Assembly: GCA_948099385.1 (NCBI GenBank)
Contig: CANUEZ040000183.1
Span: forward strand, 1 to 64,000
From: Fasciola hepatica
Lineage: Eukaryota; Platyhelminthes; Trematoda; Plagiorchiida; Fasciolidae
Length of the DNA stretch: 64,000 bases
Direction of reading: 5' to 3'
A program made the translations under genes and the position numbers. Every line of letters begins with the position of its first letter. Position 1 is the first letter of the stretch. Shown here piece by piece: positions 43,063 to 55,800 of the stretch. The notes under the pieces are model-generated. The model did no database searches and was not told the origin of the DNA. It saw nothing but the letters and a program-made list of their open reading frames with translations.

Positions 43063-44560
43063 CAGAAAGATGTTAAATACCACCCGGCCTCTGGCTCGCC
43101 CTGGACCCGATGGTATCCCACCAGCTCTGTTTCGTCTTGGCGGCCCGGACATTGTGATGCTTTTGATGGACTTATTTAATCTCTCCATGTCACAAAGCAT
43201 TTTCCAATCCCAGTGGAAAACTTCCCTTATCATTCCTCTCCATAAAAAGGGTGCTTTATATGACTCTGCTAATTACCGCCCCATAAACCACGCTTCCATT
43301 ATATCTAGGATAAAGGAACGAGTAGTTTAAGATGAGATTGCCAATTTTATCCTCACCCGTGGGATTTTAAATAAAAACCAACACGGCTCCTTAAAGTCTA
43401 GGTCATGTCTGACCTGCCAACTTGTTTTCCCTAATCTGATCACAACGCCAGGTGACTCTGGAATGGCACTTATCATTATCTTACTTGATATGACGAAAGC
43501 ATTTGACCGCGTGCCTCACACCCAGCTGCTAACCAAGGTTAAACCTTACGGCAAAACAGACCCGCTCTTTTCTCGGTTTTCATCCTATCTTAGCACGAGA
43601 TCGCAAGCAGTAAACATTGAGGGTTTACTTTCATCACCCTGGCCAGTCACAAGTGGTGTTGTACAGGGCAGTGTGTTAGGCCCACTTTTATTTCTCTCTA
43701 CATAAACGACGTATTAAAAGTAATACGCCATGGCACCGCGTTTCTATTCGCCGATGATATCAAGATTGTATATTCATTTGAACCCCATACCTTGACCTAT
43801 ATCCTCACCAAAATAGCTGACGACCTGAACGCTCTTGAAATATGGCGCAACACGCGTTTTTCCGCTGCCAAGAGTGCCATTCTCACATATAAAAGCCAAT
43901 TTCTTCCTCAGTCTCTCGCCTTAAACTGCTCGTTCATTCCTACTGCTCCGCTAGTACGAGATCTCGGTCTACAATATTCTTGCACGTTCACCTCCCAAGA
44001 ACAAGCCACCTACCAGGTGGCTCAGACTAAGAGAACGATAGCCTTCATCTGCAGAACTTTTAAAATGCGCCACAACCAGCTTCTGATCTTCAAATCCCAC
44101 GCCAGACCGCAGCTCGAGTACTGCCCTCTGGTATACACTCACATGCGCAAATCTGACAGACTTGCGATCGAAAGAGTTTAGCGATCATTCACCAAACGCT
44201 TACTCGGCTCATCATCCCCCTTGAATTAAAAAAAGAGATGTGAGCTACTAAGGCTTGAACTCCTATGGCTACGACGTATGAAACTCAATCTTTATCTTCT
44301 ATTCAACCTCCTACATTCTAGAGCGCATACGTCCATCACTGATCTATGTTTCGCTCAAGACGCACCCTACCCTCTTCGTAACCGAAATCATGCTACTAAA
44401 GTCCCATACTCCAGGACAAAACTGAGAGAAAGGTTCTTCATCACCTTTTATTCCCGCATTTAGAACAGACTGCCTGAAGACTTTTAGGCCTACCAGAAAC
44501 TAGACCGTTTTAAAATTGTCCTTACAAAATATTTAGATGTCTCCAAAGTACTACAATTAA
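43063..44560 (+). pseudogene. Family A LINE reverse transcriptase
   Basis: Plus frames carry a nearly complete RT. They read RPLARPGPDGIPPALFRLGG, SQWKTSLIIPLHKKGALYD, NYRPINHASIISRIKERVV, then ILLDMTKAFDRVPHTQLL (motif A intact), PVTSGVVQGSVLGPLLF, INDV, FADD intact at 43747-43758, VRDLGLQYSCTF, RPQLEYCPLVYTHMRKSDRL, and the C-terminal SRTKLRERFFITFYSRI. Lesions are a stop after KERVV at 43328-43330, a one-base frame change near 43695, and a stop at 44179-44181. Compared with the long copy, the catalytic residues are all present. It is followed by a 3' UTR, not another gene. Confidence 0.88.
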
Positions 44561-47086
44561 CCCATATGTGTACCACGTTGGAACAAGTTTATGAGGGTAA
44601 CCTAGATTTTTGAATAGGGAAAGAAAGCACGACCCGGTTAACATCCTCTGCAACATCGACATCACCTACCCCATATGCCTTCTCCATTGCCAGTATATTA
44701 GTACCCATTAGAATGACTTACATCACTGACTCTGCTCTTGTTAGATTCTCCCCAACTCACGCGTTCCAACATCTCCTATCTATTGTCTCTATCATACTTT
44801 GTTCGCTTTACTCGGTCCGAACTGACTTCACTCCCCTCCTTTATTTTGCCCTAACGTCCCAACACTTAATCCAATTCCAGTGACCACCACTTACCTTCTA
44901 AATCATCATTCTTATTCCTACTTTTATTGATTATTTTCGTATTCCCATTCACCTTCAATGGCGCACAGTCCTCATTCTCCCCAAAGTAGTCTGTGTCTAC
45001 ATTACTAGATTTCTCTTGTCATCACTGACGGTCGATCCTCAGCTGGGAGCATCCCAGACTGCGTTTCTCTACTCTTATGCTTCCAGACACCAACCGGTGC
45101 GCATCTCCCTTTTGATGTTTTGGAATGATCCGGAGATAACACCAGCGAAACATCTGGCCCACACGTCCGGCTATAAATTTGGATCCCCCGAAATCTCTCA
45201 GACTACGCGATTTCTACGTCTGTATGATCTCGACCAAATTCACCTGTGCAAATCCCGCCGGTGCGGGGCGCGGACAGATCCCTCGCTTTGGCCGGTGCAC
45301 ATCGGGCGTGCAGGACGTCTGCAACGATGTGCGGGCGCAACTAGGTGGATCGCACCTCCTGCCTCCATAAATGGTTTTCAGGTTGGGTGTCCAGCGCACG
45401 GTAAGCCCCACCCACAGCACCGGTTGCGGATTGAAAAATCTAAAACAAAACGAAACAAAATGAATACCGTTCATACACTCAAAATGTTGCTGTCTCCTCC
45501 AGCTAACATTGACTCTCCATCGTGCTCGCTTCAAATTTGCCTTCATAACCTAACGCTTTTTTCGTATGGCAAAATTTGCTTTCTTTGGTGCATAATTATC
45601 GCATACTTAAAAACCCATCAACACTTCTGGCTCATTATTCCCGGTCCACTTCCCGCGGTTTCATGCTAAACTATTCACCAGTCTTATTTGCAAACCTAAC
45701 CACTCTCTAGGTTAAAGCCCACCCCTTTTGCTACTTTTACCGATATACTCGAGAAATAACGCATTTATTGCTGTCACTAACTTCCGTACTGCAATCTCCA
45801 GACAATATATGACACTGAAAAATTTGTCTCTAGAGATTCCCATCTCCGCTGTTTTCCCACTTAGAGCTGTTGCATTGCAATGTCCTCATATTGCAAGGTA
45901 TCGTGTCCCACATATGCACATCTGATAAGCTCTTTTGCCGCAGAGTTCTGTTCTGCCGCCACAAAGTGGTCCACATTTTGTATCAAACATAAACTGATAG
46001 TCTTCTGCCCATCACTTCATCGTTTTTGCCAGCTGTGTCCATCATATTGTTGTAGATGAGCACCAAGCAACGATTTTTTCGCTAATTCCTGGTTCATGCT
46101 GATGCATTACGTTCCTTTTTTCTGAAAGCAAAACAATCCACTCAAAGTCCGTACGTTTTATCCGATCACTTTTTTCACCATCACTTTGGCAACCCCGGTC
46201 CAGATGTGTAGTCCATTTGGCTTATCACACACACTCCGCCCATATCCGGCTGCCGAACTTTGAAAACCCATTCATCGGTTGTTCTGCGTATTTTCTTTCC
46301 AATGCTCCATTCCGATAGATCGTCTCAGACACTTTCGATACTCGATACATTTTTTTTCACCACTTGAAGTCTTCGCTGAGAATTATCAGTATTAAATACT
46401 TACCTGTCATTTAGCTGGTCATCTCTGCCACTATCGTAGCTACGCACCGCACGTCGATTTTTTTGCCAGCTACCAGTTTCATGCTGATGCATTACATTCC
46501 TTTTTTCTAAAAGCAAAACAATCCACTCAATCCATCAATTTGACACCCAGAGTCCAGTGTGTTTTCCGTTTTGTTTTACAACTGGCTCAACCTACATACG
46601 GTCACAGAATCCCAAAATTGTTGTCCTCGACCGATTTTCTTGTTCTTTATGTGTTATGCCACAATTTTTCATCGTCTAACTTTTCATCGCAACCCCTCTC
46701 ATTCATTGCAAAGCTCTATTGCTTGAATACGTCTCCTTCAGGAATGTTTCTTTTTCACGACATCCACGTATCCGTAAATCTGGTTTAGTTCTCCGGCAGG
46801 ACTGTCTTCCTTCTGTAAGATTTGCGTGATTTTGTACCATTCCCCACCCACCCCACACTTTGACAGAATAACTACACCTACCTCTAGCCGGATCAACCAC
46901 TTGACCTTGAGTTTAAGTTCACCGGGCGGTATCACAAAGAGTGACTTGAATGCCTTCTCTTATATTCAATTGCGTTCGCAGAATTGTACAATCCTACTGT
47001 AACTTTCATTCAGCTTTCAACTGTACTGTTTGATCTTCCATTGCAGCATGCTTCGGGGTTGTTCGAAATAAACTATTATTATTATA
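44561..47086 (+). repeat. Family A LINE long 3' UTR with duplicated ~385-bp unit
   Basis: This aligns by eye with the 3' UTR of the long minus-strand copy and with 53322-55067. Shared marks are TCACTGACGGTCGATCCTC (45025), the RFGRCTSGVQDVCNDVRAQL block (45280-45345), the CACTTAGAGCTGTTGCATTG block (45858), and the terminus with (TAT)n at about 47070. Inside, TTCATGCTGATGCATTAC and the following AAAGCAAAACAATCCACTCAA occur twice, at 46093 and 46478, a direct duplication of about 385 bp. A 217-codon frame (45016-45669) overlaps the conserved block but is not colinear in one frame with its counterpart at 22126-22650. Confidence 0.75.
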
Positions 47087-50000
47087 GGTGGCTAGCTCCA
47101 GCGGTGGTCTATATTGGTTCGAGAACCATTTGTTGCTCATAGTGCTGTCGTGCTTTTCCGACATTCACTGAAAGTTAGAAATTTCCTGTTGTTTACCGAT
47201 GTGAAACAATAAACCACATGGACGCACTTACTACTTCCAGGAGCCTGCTTCAAAGAGTCTTGTTCGGGAAGTTAGTCGTTTTTCCTAGTCCTCGCCCTTT
47301 CTTCTTGCGGTGGCCTGATTGCTGGCAGCTACAACACCCCAGGGGCATGCTGGCGCTTTGGTGGAACCCAGGTATTTATCACGAATTGGTAGCTTGCAGC
47401 TCTTTTCGTTGATTGGCCAAAACCCTAGTTCCCCCACCGGGAGTAATCACGCAGTGGACCCCGTGTTTACTCGGGGCATCGCCAAACTGATCATATTGGT
47501 CGCAAAACTCCCCCCAGGGGCAAAATTTAAGCTCTTCTTTCCTACGACTGTGACCCATCCACACACAGTTCTTGGGTCATTTTACTCAGCCTAGTGAAAT
47601 GAAATACCACAAGTCGCTCGGCCTCAAAACGGGGATATATTTTTACCCTATCCAATGCTCCCCACCTACGAGTCAATAAGCTTTGTAACGGCCTTAGTAG
47701 TTCCATAAATACCATCACTCCAGTTACAGCTTACCGGCCAAGGATAAGGATATTGAGGCCACTTTTCGAAATGTCACCCTTTACGCTTTGCTTGGGAATT
47801 TTCGACATTTCGACAGCTTTACTTGTCCAGAAGAGGTGAGCAGGAGAGTAACAGCGTTACACGCTCCCACTTTTGCCGTCTTTCATCGGCAGGCTCCAGT
47901 GGACAGATCACCGAATGGTGTGGTTCATAGCAGTTTGCAGCAAAGTTGCATTGTCAAATCAGGCCGTGATTCCTCACTGTACACGGGGAATTGTTTTGGT
48001 ATTTTGCCTTACAGGTGGTTCGTATAAGTGAAAAGCTGTAAGGTACCCAGCCTTTATCGGTGGAGGATTGAAAAGTGAATTATGGGTTGTTCTGAGGGAC
48101 GAGGGCCCGCGGTGACCTTGGATGATCTATCTTTGAGAAAGCGACGAGGAAGAGGGAGCTCGTTGTCGAATGTGCCACTGATTTGCGAAGTCTTTGGGAA
48201 ATGCAATTAGGATCATGCGGTCTTCGTGGGCTTAAATATGATCATCCGTGACGCAAGGCACGGTGACGCTTGGCCTTCCTGTTAAAAACAAACTTAGGCA
48301 GAAGAGCATGATCCGGTCTTGTGCTGGTGCGCTAATGTGAGCCAATGGGAAACAATAAAATCGGCGCAAATGCACGACGTTTTATAGCTGTTGTCTGTTT
48401 AGTCTGTATTGAGCTACCCGGGAGGGCTTCGGAAACAACACCCACTTGAGGGATTTTATAAACCAGAAGTTTGAGGAATATTTTTGAAAACTAAGTTACG
48501 AGTTTTGACTGAAAATATGTGCGAAAGGTATTTCTGAACAGCCTGTCTGGGTGGAAGTAAAAACCGTCGGTTGTAATCTGAAGAGTTTATTGAGTTCCAG
48601 GAAACGGCATCCGTCATTCTCTCCGGAAAATAACTAGGGCCGTTTACGTGAAAGTAATCCTCGACTGCTCAGCGTTATCCCTGACCTTCAGAATAAGTAC
48701 GTAGGTAAACCAGTAAAACTATCTGCTGAAACTATTGCTAACAGTTAGCCGAATAACAAGTACGGTTATAATCCTCCTGAATTTAAGCTCTCATCCTAAG
48801 GCCTATATAAAGGTTTTATTCGACTTTCAGCCCTCCTCTTGGGTAATGTCTACCCAACCAGCTTTTTACCGAATCTTGTCCCATTGCTCATGTATATATT
48901 TACCACCAAGGGCATACATACTCCTCTTACCAGTCGACCCGAAGTCACTGTCAGCAACCAACATCATAGAACCGCTAAATTCCAGAAAGCACTGAGTACC
49001 TTCTCATCTCCCGCGGTAGGTGAGCTTAAAGAAGCCCATAGAAAATCTGGTGAAGTAAGCACAGAGTTGAGGGTCTTCGCCGTAAACAGACTTCGCCGAC
49101 CTGATCATCGATAAGATGACGACTCTAGCTTTCTAGTCCGATCCAGCAGCACAATATGCACAAACCAACCTACTGTGGGCTATGGAATTTGTTGCTTTTG
49201 AAATCATCAGAAGTAATGAAGGGGCGAACCGTGCCATCCTGTTCGACACGGTTATGATTTATTTCTAGCAGCTGAACGAGATGCCTGATACAAGCATTAT
49301 CAAAGCCAAAAGGCCGTGCATACACATTGAAGTTGGCACCGGGAAAAGTCAAATGAAATTCAAAAAGGATTTCCCGTAATGTACGGTGAATTCAACACCA
49401 TTCACCTGGTGAAATTAGCTGTCAAGGTAACAGGGAGAAAGGCACAGACAGAGAGCCAGCTAAACAGAATTTTGAATAGAGCAAAAACTGACAACAAAAT
49501 GCTGGAAGTGACCGGGAAATAAGGAGGAGCTGAGAAAAAATCAAAACTGTGAATTGGTTCCAGGGTAGTTGCAGACGAAATAGTACCGTTCCAAAAACAG
49601 GTGGGAAAATAAATAAGCAACAACAGGATTTCAAGGTTTTCCGCTGACGAGGCTACCGATGTATCCTAACAAATATTCAAAAAGGTGGCCTGTGGGAGAA
49701 TTCGGGCGGCTCCTTGCACGTGGATTCAAGAAAACTCCCATTGGATTCTGTGAAGCTGAACTGTTGATCAACAGTTTCAAATAAGTTATATGACGGTCAA
49801 GGCAGAAGGAGTCATCGGATTACTGCAAATCGAGCAATTCGAAGAGCGCATGTCATAGTGTTGGCAAAACTACAGTGAATAGTTCCTTTGCCCGATTTGC
49901 TCACAGTACTTGAGCCCTCAAACATTATAGATGGTTGAATTCCAACAGGCAGAAATTAAACGGAGTACGTAAAGTGATGCGGAAAATTATAAGTGTACAC

Positions 50001-50957
50001 TCCGGGGAAGGTTTGGCGTTGATTTGGGGAAAACGCAAGTGATCCATCTGCGAGGACCGCCTATAGTTCACAAATGTTCAAGAAAGTACGATCCTTGTGG
50101 GCGGTAATTAAAGATATACAAGTCAAAGAGGATTAAAAAGATCTCCGTGAGATATCGAGGGCGAGATGGCTTGAAGCTCCTTCTGGTATTCGACGTTTAT
50201 GAAGAAACTGGACGGAGAAACCAACCGAGGGAATTCCTGTCGGTACTTGTGGTCCTCGTTTTATAGTCTAGAAATTTCCAATGGAATGTCCTGTGGAGGT
50301 TCTACTTCAGTGCTGAAGGTCACAATGGGGCTGATCGAGCAACTTTTAGCAGATTCGCTCTAATCCCAGCACTCAAGTATATGGCTCAATAGATTCACTA
50401 GTAAAACCCGAAGGCTCAGGTTCTCGCGGTCCAAGAGCGACTTCCAGAACAGGCTGAATGCTAAGTTCAGACTCCAGACCAAGCACCGATTTGAGCGGCC
50501 GAAAATATAGTCCGAAGTGCTGACAAACGTGATCCGCAACCTCATTTCTGTATTACACCCCGCAAAACTGGCCGACGCACCTTATGTCAGCTACTGTTTC
50601 AGGTTACACATGATGTTGTGTGTAGGGATTTTATTAGCCAACAATCCCTGGTTAAAGACGGAAGTAGCCTCGAGGATACCTAGGCACAGCTTGACAAAGC
50701 CCCTTATAGACAGAGATTTACAGGAACCCCAACCAGAATGGGGGCCTCAGTAAGAATTCAACCAGTAATCTCTCCCAAAACTGATGTTTTTGTCACTGAC
50801 TCACTCTTGACTATGCACTCTGTTACAAATCACGTTTCTAATCAAGAATCAGGCAGTTAGCAAGTCTCTTCGCCAACTAAACCGCCTCGCAGGCTGCACA
50901 ACTTTCTGAATATCTCGTACGAATCGTCAGATTTGAAAAAACTCCGCAGCATCCGCT
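47087..50957. other. Unassigned DNA; may include LINE 5' part near 50 kb
   Basis: No gene is supported. Two overlapping plus frames (48735-48995 and 48839-49114) and some short minus frames have no motif. The family A ORF1 would be expected from about 50.1 kb in front of the next element, but I cannot recognise it. Confidence 0.4.
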
Positions 50958-51864
50958 ATGCTGATTACGTTTTTCTCCGACTCATCCACTGACGGGCGCC
51001 TCCTTTCCCTAATTAGAGATGATTCCACTCCTTCCACCAGATTCATTTTCGGTTGGCAAAACACGTGCATAAATTACTGCATCATCACACTGATTTCTTC
51101 TGCGCCCGTGGATTGCAATGCCTCGGGTGACCTCGGAAACGCAATGAAACCTCGAAGCCTAAATGTCGCGCTCTCAAATTATCCCCTAGAATATATCTGG
51201 ATATCACCCGGGCCAGCACCACAGACTAGCCTGCCAACACAGATTCACCCTAAGAGCTTAACACCCCGCCACGTAAGAGGCAAGGTCTATCAACCTAAAG
51301 CACTTATGAACAGTGAGATAACGGCACAATCCAGTGAAATGCTATTGGGGTTTCAAGTAGAGTTGAATCTTACTGTGCGACCTAAGTTAACCACTTCACC
51401 AATTCAATCTTACTTTGATCCGCTCTACCTTCCTTCACTCATCACTCCATTCACATTTCTATCCGCCATACGAAAAGTTCCTTGCTCTACCGGCCACCCA
51501 GCCACTCAATTACAGCCATCACCGCGTATCTTCTGACCTACTCCCACAAGACTCACCCGCGACATTTGGACCACTAATGTTACCCAATCGCGGTCACACT
51601 TTTCTTATCAGCTCTCTTCAAAACCACCGGTACTAGTACTCTTCCAGCCGGAGCCTTCGCAATCCTTCTTCCCAACAACCCCCTCCAGCCTTCTCTTCAC
51701 CAAATCCTTGAAACATTTTGTGTTCGTCTCCCATCCTCCCCATGTTCACCAGTGGGATTACCGTTTCGCCGTAGCTACCAACCCCTCCATTACATATCAC
51801 CCCCACTCCTAGACTCACCACCACCGCATTCAGAGTCATCTCTTTCATACTGGAACACTCGCTT
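50958..51864 (+). pseudogene. Possible family A LINE ORF1 C-terminus
   Basis: A 192-codon plus frame (50958-51536) followed by proline- and serine-rich wording up to the endonuclease start. A stretch SYFDPLYLPSLITPFTFLS loosely resembles SYQPNLPLFLPFLPLPPLN of the long copy's ORF1. The call rests mainly on position directly before the endonuclease. Otherwise unrecognised. Confidence 0.35.
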
Positions 51865-52460
51865 AAAGCTGAACAAAACTAACTCCATCCACAGCATTCT
51901 TCTTATGTCTGACTTTGTTGTCAAAACTGTAACTGAAACGTGTGTTATGGATTCCGTCTAGCCAAGGCAAAGCTCTCTGGCCCGTTATGAGGTATTCAAA
52001 AGGTACAGGCCTCATCAAGGAGAAGGTTTCCAACCTACTAAATTTCTTACCTAGTTCATCAATCTTCTGCCCAAACTCGGACCCCATTCAAGGTACTCTA
52101 TGTTCAAAGTTTCCCTCACCTAGTTCCTCCTTTCACGACCGGTTCCAGTTGTCCGCCGCCTGATTCCACCCCTATGGATCTCACCTTGGTCATTTATGCC
52201 CCCAACCGCCTTTTCTTACCTCCCCGTTCCCCTAAATTCATTGCTAGAGACTTCCTTGCATCGCGCACTCGTTGGAATACTCTGTCAACCCCAAAAAGCC
52301 TGCTGGACTTCAAGTCCTGCTTCGGCACATGGAGTTGGATCCAGAATATAGCTGCTCCAACCAGAAGAAACAGCTTCCATGATCTACTACTCGTTTATCT
52401 GATATTTCAGCTTTAGGGCTTAGACTCTAACCAGGAGGTGATCACATAATGGTGTCATGC
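51865..52460 (+). pseudogene. Family A LINE endonuclease
   Basis: NKTNSIHSILLMSDFVVKTV with TETCVMDSV (NxRSIRNK...VTETWL step) at about 51872-51960 is followed after a stop by LARYEVFKRYR and, across frames, DLTLVIYAPN (YRPP box), KFIARDFLA (GDFN reads ARDF), NTLSTPKSLLDFKSC, and IAAPTRRNSFHDLLL at about 52350-52400. The order is that of the family A endonuclease, with key residues changed, so it is inactive. Confidence 0.72.
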
Positions 52461-53321
52461 ACCCTCACAAATCCGGAAGCTTGCTACGAACCCCACCCGC
52501 CAAACTTTTTGTCTTTAGCTATCAACTGAGATTAAGTAACCCGCAAGATTCGACCGTCAAACTGGGACAATTCCCTTCAGCAAAGCAACCTCCGCCTTCC
52601 ACTGACCTACTAATTTCCACCTTATCCAACATGCCATTCGCAATCAACACGAAGCTTAATCCCGACCCGATTGTAAAACGAACAAGTGAAGCTTCAGAAG
52701 GCATATCCAAACCATGGTGACTTACCCTTATTCTCGCAGCTCCAACATTTTTCGGTGGAAATCGGAATCAAAAGTGATGCTAAGCCCAAGGGAACGAGAA
52801 TTTTCTGCCGTGAAATTACATGATACTTATTCAAATATTTAGGGCCTACTGAGGAACAGAAATCAGCCCAAGTTCACCGGATTCCTCCTTCAAATTTTAG
52901 CCAACCGTATGAGTATCAGCCCACCAGTTGCAGTAGCAGAATCAATTCATTCCTACCTTGTTGGTTCCATGGCCACTAACACCCCCACCTCATTCTGCCC
53001 AATCCATTTCACCAAGCATACTAAAAATTCATTTTTCTTTCTAAACGAGTCAACCAGACAGCTTACTCGTGGCCGACCGTCCTCGTGCCGTGGCATCGAA
53101 GGGGTTCCGCCAAAACTTTGACTCCCTGGAGGGACCTAAGTTGCATCCTTATCATGGAACTTCTACAAACTTTCGTCTATTTTTTCAGAGTGTAAGGCCC
53201 CCTGCATTATCCCAGTTTATACGGTGGGACCAAAACAAAGCCCTCCCCAATACTGCGGTCCCGTCGACCACAATCCAGTTGACTCCAGGTTGATGGAACA
53301 ACTCATCAAGCAGCAGACAAT
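52461..53321 (+). pseudogene. Family A LINE linker and RT entry (left of insertion)
   Basis: Mostly linker without strong motifs (frames 52457-52720 and 53069-53293). At about 53255-53318, one frame reads YCGPVDHNPVDSRLMEQLIK, which matches the NxRPVNHTPVASxIMExLIK step of the RT in the long copy. The RT is cut there by a minus-strand insertion and resumes at 55068. Confidence 0.65.
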
Positions 53322-55067
53322 GACAATGATAATAATGGTGTATTTTGGATAACCCCGAAGCTTGCTGCAATGTAAGATCGAACAGTACAGTTGAAAGCTG
53401 AATCAGAGTCGAACGAGGATTTTACAATTATGTGAACGCAATTGGATGCGTAAGAAAGCATTTAAGTCACCTGTTGTGGTGGCGCCCAGCGAATTTAAAC
53501 TCAAGGTCAGGTGGTCGAGCCGGCCCAAGTTAGCGTGTAGTTATTCTGCCAAAATGTGAAATGGTTGGAGATTAGTAAAGAATCACACAAATCCTACGGA
53601 AGAAAGGCTGTCCTGCCGAGGTCCAAACTGGATTGACGGAAATATGGATATCGTGAAAAAGGAACAACCCCAAAGGAGACTTAATCAAGCAGTAGAGCTT
53701 CGTAATGTGTCTGAACAGTTACGATGTAAAATCAGACGATGAAAAATGGTGGCGTTACACATAAAGACCAAGGAAACCAGTCGTAGATTACAGTTATAAG
53801 GTTCAGTGGCCGTATGTCGGATGAGCCAGTTGTATAACAAGTGGAAAAACAAACTGGACTGTGGTTGCCAAAATGATAATGAAAGAAATGGCCGGAAGAA
53901 ACAGACTTTGAGCGGGTTGTTTTACTTCCGGCGGAAAGGAATATAATGCATGAACGTCAAACTGAGAACTAGCAAAAAATCAATGCGTGGTGCTGAGCTG
54001 CGATAGTGGCGGAAAGGTGGCTTGCAAAGGGGATGATCAACTAATTGTCAGGTAATCATTGACATACTGATATTTTTTAGCAAAGACATCACTGGGTGAA
54101 GAGAGTGTATCAAGGATCAAAAGTGTCAAAGATGATCTGTCACAATAGAGCGTGGGAAAGGAAATAAACAAAACAACCGATGAATAGGTTTGCAAAGTTC
54201 GGCAGCCGGATATTGGTGCAGTGTGGGATATACCAAGTGGGCTACACACCTAGATCTTGGTTGCCAAGGTAATGGTGAAAGTAGTGGCCGGATAAAACAG
54301 ACTTTGAGTCGATCTTTTGCTCCCAGAAAAAAGAATATAATGCGTCAACATGAAACTGGGAACTGGCAAAAAATCGATGTGTGGCACTCAACTGCAACGG
54401 TAGAAAAGATACAGCTGACAAAAATGATGAAGGGACGGGTAATATACTACTAGTTCCTGTTAATTACAGAAGGCGGACCACTTTACGGCGACAGAACAAA
54501 ACTCTGCGGTACAAAAGCTTGTCAGATATGCACACGTGGGACTTGATACCTTGCTAGATGAGGTATTGCAAAGCAACAGCCCTAAGTGGGCGAACAGTTG
54601 AACTGACTGAGAAAGCAAACAATCACAGAATCGTCGATTATTGGGAGTTTATAGGGATATATTTCACAGTGTCATAAACCGTTTGAAGATTGTGGCGCGT
54701 AGGTAAATGACAACAATAAGTGCGTTAGTTTTCGATTATGTCGGTAATAGTGTCAAAAAGTGACGAGATTTATCTCAGAGAATGATTATGTTCACAAACA
54801 AGACTGGTGAATTGTTTAGCGTGAAACGGCGGGGAAGTGGACTGGAAACAACCAGCTAAGAATGTCGACGGGTTTTTAAGTATGCGATAATTACGCTCCA
54901 AATAAGCAACTTTCGCCGGGCGTAAAAAGCGGTAAGTCATGAAGGCGACTTTGAAAGTGAGCACAATGGTCGGTCCATGTTAGCTAGAGGAGACGGCAGC
55001 ATATTTGCAGCATTTTGAATATATGAATGGTATTCTTTTTGTTGGCTTTTTTCTCATGGTCTCATGT
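53322..55067 (-). mobile_element. Family A LINE 3' end inserted in another family A LINE
   Basis: Minus-strand, 5'-truncated copy of the family A 3' UTR. The tail is the complement of GACAATGATAATAATGG and the terminus of TTTTGGATAACCCCGAAGC. AGACAAT occurs on both sides (53315-53321 and 55068-55074), and the flanking RT reading continues across it, as expected for a target-site duplication. It holds two units of the internal repeat, with ATATAATGC and following bases at 53941 and 54335, 394 bp apart. An AACAAAACTCTGCGGTACAAA block (54500) is the complement of 45920-45960. Its truncated end carries VAFMTYRFLRPAK-like wording (54960-54890). Confidence 0.82.
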
Positions 55068-55800
55068 AGACAATCCTAAAGAGCAGCAAGGAATTTTCAA
55101 AAGCACGTTCACGCATCCTTTGCGAAAATTACTTTTTGACCTCAAAAATACAGCCAACGATAAAAGCCAATCTACCATTCTCATGCATCTTGATAGGAAA
55201 GGGACCTCTGTTCTTGTCCGGCACTCTGTTACTGACCAAACTCAATAATGAGGGTTTCTGAGGATTTTACCTTTTATTTAGTAACATCTTGCTTATCGAA
55301 GCATTCGGTCGTGTTCTCCGTTAATGATGCTTCTCGCAACACTATTCCGTTGCCATGTGGATTATACCAAAGGGAAAGCTTTTCCCCAGCATTTTCCACT
55401 TCACATAAATGATGTTTTTTCCCATTCTGCACCAGGATACTCCATTCCTTTTCGCTGACTACATCAGAATTGCCTACGGGTTCCCTCGTCACAACCTCAA
55501 CACTATGCCGCCTGAAATATCCGGCCATCCAAAGCGACTCGAAGAATTCTGCAGTTCTAAGCGTATGAAATTCTCAAGCTCAAAGAGCTGCTGCACAATC
55601 TTTGGAAGCCAAGTCTCCCCACCACCTCATTGCTGAACCACACCTCACAGGGACCTCGGGCTTACCGCCCGTAAATGTAGGCGATGAGAACCAACTTCCT
55701 TCTTGTAATACAATCCAATCTATGGAATAAACCTCCTCTTGGCATACGCCAACCACGGTCAGCCTATACTTGCTGCGAGACCGTACCTCACAGTTACCCA
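55068..55800 (+). pseudogene. Family A LINE reverse transcriptase (right of insertion)
   Basis: The RT resumes with NDKSQSTILMHLDRKGTSV (motif A region, where DMTKAFD has decayed), a corrupted VIQGSV step as GLYQRESFSP (55360-55390), and IND. Next comes ILHQDTPFLFADYIRIAYGF, with FADD changed to FADY (55429-55480), then SSSKSCCTIFGSQVSPP and HRDLGLTARK (55640-55680). The copy is inactive. It decays beyond about 55800. Confidence 0.75.

Larger units (their letters stand above)
41820..47086 (+). mobile_element. Family A LINE, 5'-truncated, plus strand
   Basis: A plus-strand copy with endonuclease (about 41820-42510), linker, RT (43063-44560) and a 2.5-kb 3' UTR ending in GGGGTTGTTCGAAATAAAC and a (TAT)n tail at 47086. 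The front of the endonuclease and all of ORF1 are missing or unrecognisable. Confidence 0.8.
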
